In this document: in pieces, positions 34,575 through 43,620 of the stretch
Layout: every line of letters begins with the position of its first letter
How positions within the stretch are numbered: the stretch's first letter is position 1
NCBI RefSeq assembly: GCF_001428305.1
Contig: NZ_LMRZ01000006.1
Location: 310,001 to 374,000, forward strand
DNA: 64,000 nt
Direction of reading: 5' to 3'
DNA from: Janibacter sp. Soil728
GTDB lineage: Bacteria; Actinomycetota; Actinomycetes; Actinomycetales; Dermatophilaceae
The notes under the pieces: model-generated
What the model saw: the letters and a program-made list of their open reading frames with translations, nothing else
Databases searched by the model: none
What the model was told of the DNA's origin: nothing
Translations under genes and position numbers: made by a program

Positions 34575-34606
34575 GGTGGGGGGACGAGACCGCTTGTCCC
34601 CCCACC
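34575..34606 (+). terminator. Hairpin between symporter and gntR-like genes
   Basis: GGTGGGGGGAC (34575-34585) and GTCCCCCCACC (34596-34606) pair over 11 bp with a 10-base loop, 40 bases after the symporter stop. It may separate the symporter transcript from the regulator or attenuate readthrough. Confidence 0.75.
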
Positions 34607-34631
34607 CGAGGGCCCCTGAAAGGATGAAGGT

Positions 34632-35330
34632 GTGAACAGGGAGTCAAGCCGATCGAAGGTCGTGGCCACAGTACGAGAGTTGCTGTTGGCCGGTGAGTTG
34701 CGCCAGGGCGAGCGCATCACCGAGGAGTCGGTCGCTGCAAGCATGCAGGTCGGTCGCCACACGGTCAGGGCAGCTTTCGCCGAGCTGATGTCGATGGGGC
34801 TGCTCGAGCACGTACCCAACCGCGGCGCTCGCATCCCGATCCTCGATGCCGAGCGGATCAACGACCTGTGGGACTACCGACTCACCCTCGAGGCCGGTGC
34901 CATGCGCATCATCGTGGAGCGCCAGCACGACCTTGGGTCGCTGGAGCAGCGCACGCAGGATCTGCTCGACCTGCCTGCTGACGCACCCCCGGCGGAAGTC
35001 GCCTCCGTCCACCAGCGCATCCACACCTCGATCATCGAACTGTCCGGCGTCGAACGTCTGCACGAGGCATACGCCCGGTGTGAGGCAGAGCTGCTGTGGG
35101 TGGTGTCCACGGTCAACGATGTCTACGACGCCCGTGTCCTGGGCGAGATCCACAGGGAACTGCTGGCGAGCACCCGAGCCGGCGGGCAGGCAGCCGTGGA
35201 CGCCCTCACGACCGATATCGAGAAGGGACGAGCGGCACTCCTCGACTCCATCCGGCGCAGCACCATGAGCAGGGCGCCTTTCATGGGCGTCATGCCCGCG
35301 CACGCGCTACCGCGCGGGGACCACGTCTGA
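34632..35330 (+). CDS. GntR-family transcriptional regulator (FCD-like effector domain)
   Basis: 232 aa. N-terminal winged helix-turn-helix (about 8-72: ELLLAGELRQGERITEESVA, RHTVRAAFAELMSMGLLEHV), then an all-helical FCD-like ligand domain with VHQRIHTSIIEL. FCD members sense small carboxylates such as lactate or pyruvate. Start is GTG 34632 with AAGGATGAAGG upstream. It is the probable binder of the double operator at 29167 and may control the whole island. Confidence 0.9.
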   Translation: MNRESSRSKVVATVRELLLAGELRQGERITEESVAASMQVGRHTVRAAFAELMSMGLLEHVPNRGARIPILDAERINDLWDYRLTLEAGAMRIIVERQHDLGSLEQRTQDLLDLPADAPPAEVASVHQRIHTSIIELSGVERLHEAYARCEAELLWVVSTVNDVYDARVLGEIHRELLASTRAGGQAAVDALTTDIEKGRAALLDSIRRSTMSRAPFMGVMPAHALPRGDHV

Positions 35331-35331
35331 T

Positions 35332-36675
35332 CTACCCGAGCACGGCCTCGAGCACTTCAGCGACCGCCAGCAGTCGGTGGTCTTCGAAGGGCCGCCCTTC
35401 GAGGCAGAGCCCCACGGGCAGGCCGGCCGAGGAACGACCCGCAGGAAGAGTGATCATCGGCAAACCGGCGACTGATCCCGGACCTGCGTTACGGATGATC
35501 GTGCCGAAGGTCGGCCGTTCCACTCCATCGACAGAGATGAGGTCGTCATCCCCGATCGACGGCGGCAGCACCGCCACTGTGGGCCCAAACAGCGCATCGA
35601 CACCCGACTCGGCAAAGGCCCGGGCGAACCGTCGACGAAGATCCCATCGTTGGCGCCGCGCGCGGTCATATGCCTCGAGCGACAGGTTCGTCGCCACCAT
35701 GTCCTGGACGAGACGCCGGACATCAGGTGACGCCATCCGGTGGACGAGAGATCTCATGTCGGGGTGACGGTCTGCGCCCAGGGCAACCCGTCCCGGAATC
35801 AGCCTCATGGCCTCGAAGAAGACCAGGTCCAACCCGGCACCACCGGCCAGCTCAAGGTCGTCTGGAACCTGCACGTCGACGATCCGGACACCGTTGCGGC
35901 GCAGTGTCTCTGTGGCGGCCCCGAGCACCCTCGCAACCTCACGCTCCACGTCCTCGAAACGCGAGGGGACCCGGCCGAGCACTACCTCCCCGAGCTCCGG
36001 GTCCGGGTCGGAACGACCGCTGCGGATGATGATGCGGTCCAGCGTACGAATGTCCGCGACTGTACGGGCATGGACGCCGACGGTGTCGCGTGTCGTCGAC
36101 AAGTTGACCACACCCGAACCCGGATAGCGTCCCGTGGATGGGCGGAAGCCCGGCACTCCGCAGAAGGACGACGGCACCGTCACCGATCCGCCGGTGTCCG
36201 TCCCCAGAGCGAAGGGGACACTGCCGAGTGCGACGGCCGCGGCGCTGCCTCCGCTCGACCCTCCCGCCACGCGGGCGGAGTCGAAGGGGTTGCGGACTGG
36301 GCCGTAGGTCGCGTTGTTGCTCGTGCCCCCGAAGGCCAATTCGTGCAGGTTCGTCTTCCCCACCACTACGGCCCCGGCTTCGCGAAGTGCACCCACGACA
36401 TCAGCGTCGAGGATGGCGTGCTGGTCGGAAAGGAGTGGACTGCCTGCAGTGGTCGTGAACCCTGCGACGTCAATGTTGTCCTTGACCCCGAAGGGGATCC
36501 CCGCGAGCTCTCCGGCGCCCAACTCCCCCGTGTCGGAGGGCGCATCCGACTCGCGCACCGCTATCCAGGCATGGTGGCTGTCCCTCTCGCCCCGTGCCCG
36601 GACGAGGGATTCGTGCCGTCTCGCCCGTCGCCCTCCGCTGTCCAGTTCCACCCACTGCTGCAGGTCAGGTGACAT
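35332..36675 (-). CDS. Amidase (amidase signature family)
   Basis: 447-aa Ser-cisSer-Lys hydrolase. GVKDNID holds the catalytic lysine (about 65), AGGSSGGSAAAV the cis-serine (about 140), and GTDTGGSV the nucleophilic serine (about 164). It hydrolyses amides or amino-acid derivatives; the actual substrate is unknown. The ATG at 36675 has GGAAGGGAG 4 bases before it and is preferred over an ATG at 36690. It ends 1 base from the gntR stop (convergent) and follows the FAD oxidase gene by 14 bases, so the two are one operon. Confidence 0.88.
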   Translation of the reverse strand: MSPDLQQWVELDSGGRRARRHESLVRARGERDSHHAWIAVRESDAPSDTGELGAGELAGIPFGVKDNIDVAGFTTTAGSPLLSDQHAILDADVVGALREAGAVVVGKTNLHELAFGGTSNNATYGPVRNPFDSARVAGGSSGGSAAAVALGSVPFALGTDTGGSVTVPSSFCGVPGFRPSTGRYPGSGVVNLSTTRDTVGVHARTVADIRTLDRIIIRSGRSDPDPELGEVVLGRVPSRFEDVEREVARVLGAATETLRRNGVRIVDVQVPDDLELAGGAGLDLVFFEAMRLIPGRVALGADRHPDMRSLVHRMASPDVRRLVQDMVATNLSLEAYDRARRQRWDLRRRFARAFAESGVDALFGPTVAVLPPSIGDDDLISVDGVERPTFGTIIRNAGPGSVAGLPMITLPAGRSSAGLPVGLCLEGRPFEDHRLLAVAEVLEAVLG

Positions 36676-36689
36676 GGGGCTCCCTTCCA

Positions 36690-38057
36690 TCAGAAACCTC
36701 GACCGGGATTAAGGATCCCGCCGGGGTCCAGAGCACGCTTGATCGCCACCTGGACGTCGATCGACGTCGCGTCCAAATGTTGATGAAGGTGCTCGCGCTT
36801 GAGCTCACCGACACCGTGCTCGCCCGTGATCGTGCCATCGAGGGCAATGGCTGCCGCACAGATGCGATCAGCCGCCTCGAGCCCCATGCGGCGCGAGTGC
36901 TCGGACTGGTCAGGCAGACGCAACATTGGGTGCAAATTGCCGTCCCCGGCATGACCGACGGTGGCGATCGGCAGGCCGACTGCCCGGCTGATGCCCTCCA
37001 CGCGGGTGAGCATCTCCCCGATCCTCGTCCGCGGAACTGCCACGTCCTCGATGACCGTCGGACCTTGCTCCATGACGACCCATCCGGCGAGGCGCCGCGC
37101 GTGCATGAACAGGTGTCCCTCCTCGGGGTCGCTCGTCGCCAAGGCCATGTCAGCACCTGCCTCGAGACACAGCTCGACGAGCGCATCGGCGTCAGCCACC
37201 GATGCCCCGCCATCGGTCTGGCCAATGAGCAGGAGCGCCGCATCCCGGTTCAGGTCCATCCGCTGGTGGTCCTCGACCGCGTTGACCGTGTGCCGATCGA
37301 GCATTTCGAGGACGCTCGGGGTGATTCCGGAGGCGAAGATCGCGGCGAGCGCGCGGCTCCCTTGGTCCAAGGTGCCGAAGCTCGCGATGAAGGTCGCGGT
37401 CTTCGCGGGTGCCGGACGCACCCGCAGAGTGGCTGCGGTGATGACGCCGAGGGTCCCTTCGGAGCCGATCATCAGCTGGGTCAGGTCCAGCCCGGCGACA
37501 TCCTTGACCGTCCGGCCACCCGTCGTCAGCACGCGCCCGTCGGCGAGCACGACCTCGAGGCCGAGGACCGACTGCCTGGTCACGCCGTACTTGACGCACC
37601 GCATGCCGCCCGCATTGGTCGCGAGGTTGCCACCGATCGTCGACACCTCGAAGCTACCCGGGTCCGGCGCGTAGAAGAGTCCGTGCTGGGCGACAGCACG
37701 CGAGACATCGGCGTTGACCACCCCAGCCTCGACGACGACGAGGTGGTTTCCGTGGTCGATCTCCCGGATGCGGTCCATCCGCTCGAGCGACAGGACGATG
37801 CTGCCGTCACGCGCCGCGGCTCCACCCGAGAGGCCCGTGCCGGCGCCCCGCGGTACGACCGGAGTTCCGGTGCGCTGCGCCCAGGCCAGGCAGCGGGAGA
37901 CCTCGGTCGTGCTCGTGGGCCGAACGACCGCGAGCGGACGTCCCGGCTCCACGAGACTGGCCATGTCCGCCCGGTACGCCTCGACGACATCGGCGTCGAT
38001 GACCACGACGCCCTCAGGCAACTCGTCGACGAGATCCGACAGCACGGCAGTGCTCAT
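36690..38057 (-). CDS. FAD-linked oxidase, glycolate oxidase/D-lactate dehydrogenase type
   Basis: 455 aa, PCMH/VAO-fold flavoprotein. FAD-binding VVPRGAGTGLSGGA near 58-72, STIGGNLATNAGGM near 128, VKDVAGLDLTQLMIGSEGTLG near 170, and the C-terminal ITGEHGVGELKREHL and GILNPGRGF. Such enzymes oxidise D-2-hydroxy acids (glycolate, D-lactate and others) to 2-oxo acids. The MFS carrier stop lies 4 bases upstream, so the carrier, this oxidase and the amidase form one minus-strand operon. Confidence 0.88.
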   Translation of the reverse strand: MSTAVLSDLVDELPEGVVVIDADVVEAYRADMASLVEPGRPLAVVRPTSTTEVSRCLAWAQRTGTPVVPRGAGTGLSGGAAARDGSIVLSLERMDRIREIDHGNHLVVVEAGVVNADVSRAVAQHGLFYAPDPGSFEVSTIGGNLATNAGGMRCVKYGVTRQSVLGLEVVLADGRVLTTGGRTVKDVAGLDLTQLMIGSEGTLGVITAATLRVRPAPAKTATFIASFGTLDQGSRALAAIFASGITPSVLEMLDRHTVNAVEDHQRMDLNRDAALLLIGQTDGGASVADADALVELCLEAGADMALATSDPEEGHLFMHARRLAGWVVMEQGPTVIEDVAVPRTRIGEMLTRVEGISRAVGLPIATVGHAGDGNLHPMLRLPDQSEHSRRMGLEAADRICAAAIALDGTITGEHGVGELKREHLHQHLDATSIDVQVAIKRALDPGGILNPGRGF

Positions 38058-38060
38058 CCT

Positions 38061-39383
38061 TCAGCGTCCCGTCTCGACCACTGCCACCGCGGGCTCAGAC
38101 GGCACTCGGGCCGCGACCGCCTTGCGCCGAGGCACCAGGAGGGAGACCACGGCACCGACGCAGGCCACGCCCGCGAACATGTAGAAGGCCGGGGCCACGC
38201 TGCCACCGGCGATGACCAAGCCGGTCAGCGTAGGGCCGACGATGCCACCGATACGACCGACGGACGCAGTCCATGCCGTGCCCGCCGCACGGCACGAGGC
38301 GGGGAAGGATGCGGCAGCGAAGCCGTAGATGAGCACCTGCGCACCGATCGTCCCGGCGCCAGCGACGAAGGCCATGACGTACAGGAAGGCGATCGGCGAG
38401 TCCGTGCTGAGCATGATGATCGCCACGGCTGCCGCCGCCAGCGTTCCAGCCGTGACGATCTGCGCGCCGATCCGATCCGACGCACGTGAGACGACGAGGG
38501 GAACGAGAATGGCGCCTGCGTTGAGCGCCAGCAGGAAGCCGAGGGCAGAGCTCGCACCGAACCCGGTCGATTCCATGATCTTGGGCAGCCAGGTGTTGAG
38601 CCCATAGGTGAGCATCAGGCCGCACGCGCTGAGCAGACCCATGAGCACGGTCGTCACCCAGAGGCCTCGCGTGAAGAGGCCCCGCGGGCCCGAACGCTCC
38701 TCGGCCAGCGGTGGCAGCGGCCGGTCGATGCCTGCGGCGTCGGCGACGGCGTAAGCCTCGTCGTGACGACCTCGCGCCAGGAGGAAGGACGGGGACTCCG
38801 GGAGATGCCGCAGCATGAGGGGCACGAAGACAATGAGAGGGATGGTGCCGATCGCGTACATCGCCCGCGGGCCGAAAGCGTCGATGACCCAGAGGCCGAG
38901 CAGTGAAGCCAGGACCCCGCCAGCGGGATAGCCCGCCCAGACGATTGCGCTGTGGGTGTGAGCCCGGCCCTTCGGCGCGAACTCCACGGCCATCGCGGCA
39001 GCGAGCGGGATGAGGGCACCGACGCCGAAGCCGACCATGAAGCGGGCGAAGCCGAAGAGGGTGGCGTCCGGCGCCACAGCGCAGACCCCGGTCCATGCGG
39101 AGTACCAAGCGGTCGCGCCGATCATCAACCACCGTCGCCCGATGATATCGGCGATGGCGCCGACGGTGATCGATCCGGCGAGCATGCCGACGAGGGCGTA
39201 GCTCCCGACGACCCCCGCGTACTCGGTCGACAGGCCCCAGGCCGGGTCCTCGAGCATCGCCGGCAGGGTCACACCGTAGGCCACCATGTCGTAGCCCTCG
39301 AAGACGATGGACAGGGCACAGAGCACCAGCACCAGGCGGGCTGAGGTACCGGCCGAAGGCGCGGATCGGAAGGGTCGGGGCAT
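38061..39383 (-). CDS. MFS transporter, aromatic acid:H+ symporter (AAHS)-like
   Basis: 440 aa with 12 predicted helices. VFEGYDMVAYGVTLP in helix 1, GAIADIIGRRWLM in loop 2-3 and GARFMVG-like FARFMVGFGVGALIPL fit the AAHS group that imports benzoate-type acids. The ATG at 39383 is chosen since AGGAG lies about 9 bases upstream; the longer frame has no support. First gene of an operon with the FAD oxidase and amidase. Regulated by the divergent LysR gene most likely. Confidence 0.82.
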   Translation of the reverse strand: MPRPFRSAPSAGTSARLVLVLCALSIVFEGYDMVAYGVTLPAMLEDPAWGLSTEYAGVVGSYALVGMLAGSITVGAIADIIGRRWLMIGATAWYSAWTGVCAVAPDATLFGFARFMVGFGVGALIPLAAAMAVEFAPKGRAHTHSAIVWAGYPAGGVLASLLGLWVIDAFGPRAMYAIGTIPLIVFVPLMLRHLPESPSFLLARGRHDEAYAVADAAGIDRPLPPLAEERSGPRGLFTRGLWVTTVLMGLLSACGLMLTYGLNTWLPKIMESTGFGASSALGFLLALNAGAILVPLVVSRASDRIGAQIVTAGTLAAAAVAIIMLSTDSPIAFLYVMAFVAGAGTIGAQVLIYGFAAASFPASCRAAGTAWTASVGRIGGIVGPTLTGLVIAGGSVAPAFYMFAGVACVGAVVSLLVPRRKAVAARVPSEPAVAVVETGR

Positions 39384-39530
39384 GAGGCACAACTCCTCGT
39401 GGCAGGGCGACTGGGCACGCATCGACCCCTGCCACTCGGACCGCGTGCGTGGGCACGAGCAGCCGAAGACCTTCCCGCACTGCTCTGTGCGCGAGGTCAG
39501 ACGCTAGAAGCAACCGAGCCATTAGGTCCA

Positions 39531-39542
39531 ATGAAGATTCAT
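39531..39542. promoter_or_regulatory. Palindrome in the AAHS/LysR divergent region
   Basis: ATGAAGATTCAT is a 5-2-5 inverted repeat 22 bases before the TATACT -10 element of the lysR-like gene, near where a LysR regulator would bind its own promoter. LysR boxes often have T-N11-A symmetry; this one is compatible. Confidence 0.4.
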
Positions 39543-39575
39543 CATGAGTGCATCGACCGCATCTATACTGGGGTG

Positions 39576-40475
39576 GTGTTGTCGGACCTCAACTTGCTCA
39601 GGACGTTCGTCCTGCTCCACGAAACCCGAAGCGTGACCAGAACGGCCGAGCGGCTGTCGGTCACGCAACCCTCGGTGAGCCATGCCCTGGCACGGCTGCG
39701 ACGGGATCTCAACGACCAGCTCTTCAGCCGCTCTCCGCGGGGGTTGCGATCGACCCACCGGGCCGATGAGCTTTACCCGCACCTGAAAGACGCCCTTGAC
39801 GCGATCGACGCGACGCTCGACGGCACCACGGGCTTCGACCAGTCGACCTCCCGCCGCGCCTTCCGCCTCCTGTGGACCGACCTCGGCGAGGTGAGTCTCC
39901 TGCCCCCGCTGCTCGAACGGATATGCGTCGAGGCGCCAGGGGTCAGCCTGAGGGTCGACCCGCTCGACATGGGGCGGGTCGAGGACGAACTGCGACAAGG
40001 ACACGCCGACGCGATCATCTGCATTCCTCGGATCACCTCGCCCGACATCGAGCGCACCATGCTCTTCGACGACGTCTACTGCGGCATACGGGCCACCGAC
40101 CATCCTCGTCTTCGTGAGGATCCGACCCTGGAGGAGTTCTGCGCAGAGCGGCACATCACCGTGGACGCGGCCGCGGGACACACCGACGTCGACGAGGCCC
40201 TCGCTCGCGTCGGCGCCACCCGCGACGCTGCTCTGCGAATCTCGCACTTCGCCGCACTACCCCAGCTCGTAGAAAGCTGTGACTGCCTGGCGATCATCCC
40301 AAGCACCGTGGCCCGGCAGTTCCGCCAGGTTGCGCGGGTCACCCCCTTCGCCCTTCCGCTGGACGTGCCACCCGTGCAGGTGTCCTGCTACACCTACCGA
40401 CGGCGTATCCCCGACCCCGGCATCCAGTGGCTGCGGCAGACAGTCCTTGAGGTCCTGCGCGACTGGAGCAGCTGA
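39576..40475 (+). CDS. LysR-family transcriptional regulator
   Basis: 299 aa. The N-terminal helix-turn-helix TRTAERLSVTQPSVSHALARLR lies near 20-41, followed by the two-lobe effector domain. The GTG at 39576 has a TATACT element ending 6 bases before it, a near-perfect leaderless promoter; an ATG at 39531 could add 15 residues. Divergent from the AAHS-like carrier, which suggests it controls the carrier-oxidase-amidase operon. Confidence 0.9.
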   Translation: MLSDLNLLRTFVLLHETRSVTRTAERLSVTQPSVSHALARLRRDLNDQLFSRSPRGLRSTHRADELYPHLKDALDAIDATLDGTTGFDQSTSRRAFRLLWTDLGEVSLLPPLLERICVEAPGVSLRVDPLDMGRVEDELRQGHADAIICIPRITSPDIERTMLFDDVYCGIRATDHPRLREDPTLEEFCAERHITVDAAAGHTDVDEALARVGATRDAALRISHFAALPQLVESCDCLAIIPSTVARQFRQVARVTPFALPLDVPPVQVSCYTYRRRIPDPGIQWLRQTVLEVLRDWSS

Positions 40476-40494
40476 CCGTCGCTCCGAAGGTCGA

Positions 40495-41055
40495 TCAGCG
40501 CGCCACGCGATAGCGGGAGGCGACGACCCCTGACCCGAAGGCCCGGCTGGAGACCAGCTCGAGCGACACCTGCCGCTCGAGCTCGGGGAAGAAGGTCCGT
40601 CCACCACCGACCAGCACGGGGTGGACGAAGAGCCGGTACTCGTCGATGAGGTCGAGCTCGGCGGCCTCGGCAGCCAGCTCTGCGCCGCCGACGGCGATCT
40701 CGCCCGTGTCGGACTCGGAGCGCAGGCGCTCGATCTCCTCAGCGAGCCCGCCGACGGCCAGCCGGGTGTTGCTGCCGGTGACCTCGGTGAGGGTGGTGGA
40801 GAAGACGACCTTGGGCAGCTCGCGCCACCTCCGCCCCCACTCCCGCTCCGCGGGGTCGAGGTCCGGGCCGTCGCTCTCCCAGTAGAGCATCGTCTCGTGG
40901 AGCCGCCGACCCAGCAGGTGCACGCTCGTGCCCCGCAGGTCGTGGAGGTGCTGGGCGAAGACCTCGTCGTCAGGGGTCGCCCAGTCGAAGCCGCCGTCCG
41001 GCCCCACGACGTAGCCGTCGAGCGTGGAGCCCATCGAGTAGGTCACCTGGCGCAT
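40495..41055 (-). CDS. Dihydrofolate reductase-like (RibD C-terminal domain) protein
   Basis: 186 aa with the fold of the RibD C-terminal/bacterial DHFR superfamily: YSMGSTLDGYVVGPDG near the N-terminus, LLGRRLHETMLYW, FSTTL and PVLVGGGRTFFPEL. Such paralogues are common in actinobacteria and their substrates are mostly unknown. AGGAG lies 7 bases before the ATG. Convergent with the lysR-like gene. Confidence 0.88.
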   Translation of the reverse strand: MRQVTYSMGSTLDGYVVGPDGGFDWATPDDEVFAQHLHDLRGTSVHLLGRRLHETMLYWESDGPDLDPAEREWGRRWRELPKVVFSTTLTEVTGSNTRLAVGGLAEEIERLRSESDTGEIAVGGAELAAEAAELDLIDEYRLFVHPVLVGGGRTFFPELERQVSLELVSSRAFGSGVVASRYRVAR

Positions 41056-41126
41056 GGTCGTCTCCTGGGTCTCGGTGGAGATCGACGCTACTGCCGAAGG
41101 GAGCGCCCGTCACCCCCTTACTCCGA

Positions 41127-41657
41127 TCAGACCGACCGCAGGTACCGGGCGGTGATCGACGACTGGACGCGGCGCCCGACCGGCCCTGCGGCACGGGCCA
41201 GCCACGTCGCCGGGCGTGAGAAGGCGGTGATGGTGAAGTCCACCGAGTCATCTCGCTGAAGCTCGAGGACGAAGGACTCCTCGCCGCTCTCGGGGTGGCC
41301 GGGGAGAGTGCCGTACGCGAACCCTTGGCGTCCCGGCTCGTCCACGACATGAACGACGCGGACCGGTGCCGCAACAGCCAATCTGCCGACTCCCAGACGC
41401 AGGATGGCCACCGCGCCTGTCGCCACGTGGTCGTGGGACGCCTGCACTCTCAGGCCCGCCCGACGATGCATCTCCCAACGCAGGAGGTCACGAGCTGCTA
41501 CCTCGAAGCGCTCCCGCCCCGCTCCCACGGTGCGGGTGCGGCTGAACGTGGCGAACCCGCTCGCGACCTCACCGGTCTGGGTGCCGCCCACCGGCGCGTA
41601 GGTCAGGTCGGCGTCGCGCAGGCGCTGGGCGGCGCTGCTCGAGAGGGTCACGTCCAC
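41127..41657 (-). CDS. DUF1990-family protein
   Basis: 176 aa. Contains DADLTYAPVGGTQTG and FARFSR-like FATFSRTRTVGAG near the N-terminus, and GFAYGTLPGHPESGEESFVLE near 120, typical of DUF1990 proteins of the START-like group. Function unknown. The GTG at 41657 is chosen because this is where family sequence starts; no strong ribosome site is visible. 108 bases separate it from the divergent DUF2231 gene. Confidence 0.82.
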   Translation of the reverse strand: MDVTLSSSAAQRLRDADLTYAPVGGTQTGEVASGFATFSRTRTVGAGRERFEVAARDLLRWEMHRRAGLRVQASHDHVATGAVAILRLGVGRLAVAAPVRVVHVVDEPGRQGFAYGTLPGHPESGEESFVLELQRDDSVDFTITAFSRPATWLARAAGPVGRRVQSSITARYLRSV

Positions 41658-41764
41658 GAGGTCACTGTGGCACGGTCGATGCTTGCGCTCGACCGCACGT
41701 CGGAGCAAGGTGGAAGGGAGCCTGCCCGCGCCATCGCGACACCCAGCCGGTCGAGGAGACCACC

Positions 41765-42331
41765 ATGGAAGCCACCTCAGCATCCGCGCTCGTGAACATG
41801 ACCCGACGCCTCGAGGACGCTGCCGCCCTCGACCCTGCCGTCGAGGCGCTCGAGCCGCACGTCCGCGCCATCTTCGGGTCCGGGACGAGAGGGGCGGTGC
41901 TGCGCGGTGACTGGCTCGGTCATGCGCTCCATCCGGCGCTGACCGACGTCGTCCTCGGGACGTGGCTGTCGGCGAGCATCCTCGACGTGGTCGGGCGCGG
42001 CCGGTGGGCGGCCCCTGCTCGGACCCTGGTCGGCACGGGACTCGTGGCCTTCGGGCCGACCGCTTGGACCGGGTGGGCCCAGTGGTCAGAGGCTGGGCCT
42101 CGCGACAAGCGCGTGGGACTCGTCCACGCCGTGACCAATGCCGTCGCTGTCGGCGCCTACGCCTCGTCATGGTTCGCCCGACGCGCGGGCCACGACGAGC
42201 GCGGTGCGCGACTGGCGCTCGTCGGGGCCGGGGTCTCCGGCGTCGGTGCCTACTTGGGCGGGCATCTGGCGACGGCCCGACGGGTCGGGACCCGGGACGA
42301 CGCGTACCTCGGCGCACCGAGCGTGGGCTGA
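41765..42331 (+). CDS. DUF2231-like membrane protein
   Basis: 188 aa. After a soluble N-terminal segment, HALHPALTDVVLGTWLSASILD starts the first of about four helices; GLVHAVTNAVAVGAYASSW and GGHL later fit the DUF2231 pattern, where conserved histidines suggest metal or heme binding. GAGGAG lies 6 bases before the ATG. Function unknown. Confidence 0.82.
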   Translation: MEATSASALVNMTRRLEDAAALDPAVEALEPHVRAIFGSGTRGAVLRGDWLGHALHPALTDVVLGTWLSASILDVVGRGRWAAPARTLVGTGLVAFGPTAWTGWAQWSEAGPRDKRVGLVHAVTNAVAVGAYASSWFARRAGHDERGARLALVGAGVSGVGAYLGGHLATARRVGTRDDAYLGAPSVG

Positions 42332-42380
42332 GGCCGACCGAGGCTCCACGCCACCTCGGCCCGGTCGACGGGTGGGGCGC

Positions 42381-43301
42381 TCAGACGCCCCAGAGGGCGG
42401 CGACGTGGCGCGCGTCGGTGCCGCAGCAGCCGCCGACGATGGACAACGCCGGAAGCCGCTCGCGCAGGGTGGCGCAGGACGTGACGAGCAGCCCGATGTC
42501 GCCCGCGTGCAGCTCCTCTGCCTCGTCGAGCTCGGCGTGGCTGAGTGTGGAGGCGTTGGGGTTGACCTGGACGATGCGGCCGAGCCACTCACCCTCGTCG
42601 AGCGCGGATGCGATGTGGGTGGGGTGGGCGCAGTTGACGATGAAGCCGTCGGGCGGCTCCTGGGCGTCGACCAGTGCCACCGCGTCTCGCAGCGCCGACC
42701 CGTCCGGCAGCCGACCGTCGGTCTCCACCGTGAAGCCCACCAGCACCGGGACGCCGGCCCGTCGTGCAGCGCGCGAGATCCCCAGGGCCTCGTTGGCGCT
42801 GGGGATCGTGTACGCCGCGACCACGTCGACGCCGGCGGCGGCGAAGGCCTCCACCTGGAGGCGGTGGTACTCGGCCGCCTCCTCGGGGTCGACCTCCCCC
42901 GACGAGACGTACCCGTCGCCTCTCGGACCGATCGTCCCGATGGTCCGCACGTCCGCGAGGTCGGAGTACGAGGCCCGCAGTCCGTCGAGGAACTCGATGG
43001 CGGCACGGTTCACCCGGTCGAGGGCCGCATGGTCGTACCCGACGCGGGCGCCCCAGTCGGGGTTGGCTCGCCAGGTCGGCGCCTCCAGCGTCAGGCCGAC
43101 GCCAGCACGGCGGGCGACCTCCGCGTAGCCGTCGTAGTAGTCGCGCAGCACTGCGCGGCCGTGGTCGCTCTCGACCAGGGGGAAGGAGGCGAACTCGGCG
43201 AGCTCGATGCCGCGGTTGAAGATCAGGTCCGTCTCCAGGCCTCCATCGCTGACATAGCGACCCGTGGTGAGCCAGGACGTGTCGGTCGGGGTGGTGATCA
43301 T
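42381..43301 (-). CDS. Homocysteine S-methyltransferase family protein
   Basis: 306-aa zinc-dependent TIM barrel. SDGGLETDL near the N-terminus, TLEAPTWRAN near 65, FIVNCAHP near 210 (first zinc Cys) and VGGCCGTDARH near 290 (the Cys-Cys pair) are diagnostic. It methylates homocysteine with S-methylmethionine or related donors. GGAGGAG lies before the ATG at 43301; the upstream open frame is not coding. Downstream of the tRNA-Ala terminator on the same strand. Confidence 0.93.
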   Translation of the reverse strand: MITTPTDTSWLTTGRYVSDGGLETDLIFNRGIELAEFASFPLVESDHGRAVLRDYYDGYAEVARRAGVGLTLEAPTWRANPDWGARVGYDHAALDRVNRAAIEFLDGLRASYSDLADVRTIGTIGPRGDGYVSSGEVDPEEAAEYHRLQVEAFAAAGVDVVAAYTIPSANEALGISRAARRAGVPVLVGFTVETDGRLPDGSALRDAVALVDAQEPPDGFIVNCAHPTHIASALDEGEWLGRIVQVNPNASTLSHAELDEAEELHAGDIGLLVTSCATLRERLPALSIVGGCCGTDARHVAALWGV

Positions 43302-43426
43302 GCGCTCCTCCTCCAGAACCAAACTGCGTGATCTGTTGGTAGCAGAGCGCTTGGTCCTGCGGCAAGAGGTGCATGCCGATGGGCGGGGACGGCAGGCCCA
43401 TGCGCGTCGCGGTCGCCCAGCAACGA

Positions 43427-43456
43427 CGAAGGCCCCCGCCATGGCGGGGGCCTTCG
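43427..43456 (-). terminator. Hairpin terminator just downstream of tRNA-Ala
   Basis: Perfect 14-bp arms CGAAGGCCCCCGCC (43427-43440) and GGCGGGGGCCTTCG (43443-43456), 1 base beyond the encoded CCA of the tRNA. It would end the tRNA transcript. Confidence 0.85.
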
Positions 43457-43457
43457 G

Positions 43458-43533
43458 TGGTGGAGCTGAGGGGAATCGAACCCCTGACCTTCTCATTGCG
43501 AACGAGACGCGCTACCAACTGCGCCACAGCCCC
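43458..43533 (-). tRNA. tRNA-Ala (anticodon CGC)
   Basis: Folds as a full cloverleaf: acceptor GGGGCTG with CAGCTCC, D arm GCGC-AGTTGGTA-GCGC, anticodon stem TCTCG/TGAGA around TTCGCAA giving anticodon CGC, and T arm AGGGG-TTCGATT-CCCCT. The 3' CCA is present in the genome copy. Reads GCG alanine codons. Confidence 0.95.
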
Positions 43534-43620
43534 AAGAACGACGGCAACCATAACACCGTGATGGCGCGGGTCAACAATCGCCGCGACTAGAGTCAGGCGC
43601 ACCCCAGTCAAAGGACGTGC

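Noticed and set aside
43302-43496. Extension of the homocysteine methyltransferase frame into the tRNA-Ala
   Set aside because: Would run into the tRNA; the ATG at 43301 has a strong ribosome site and family start.
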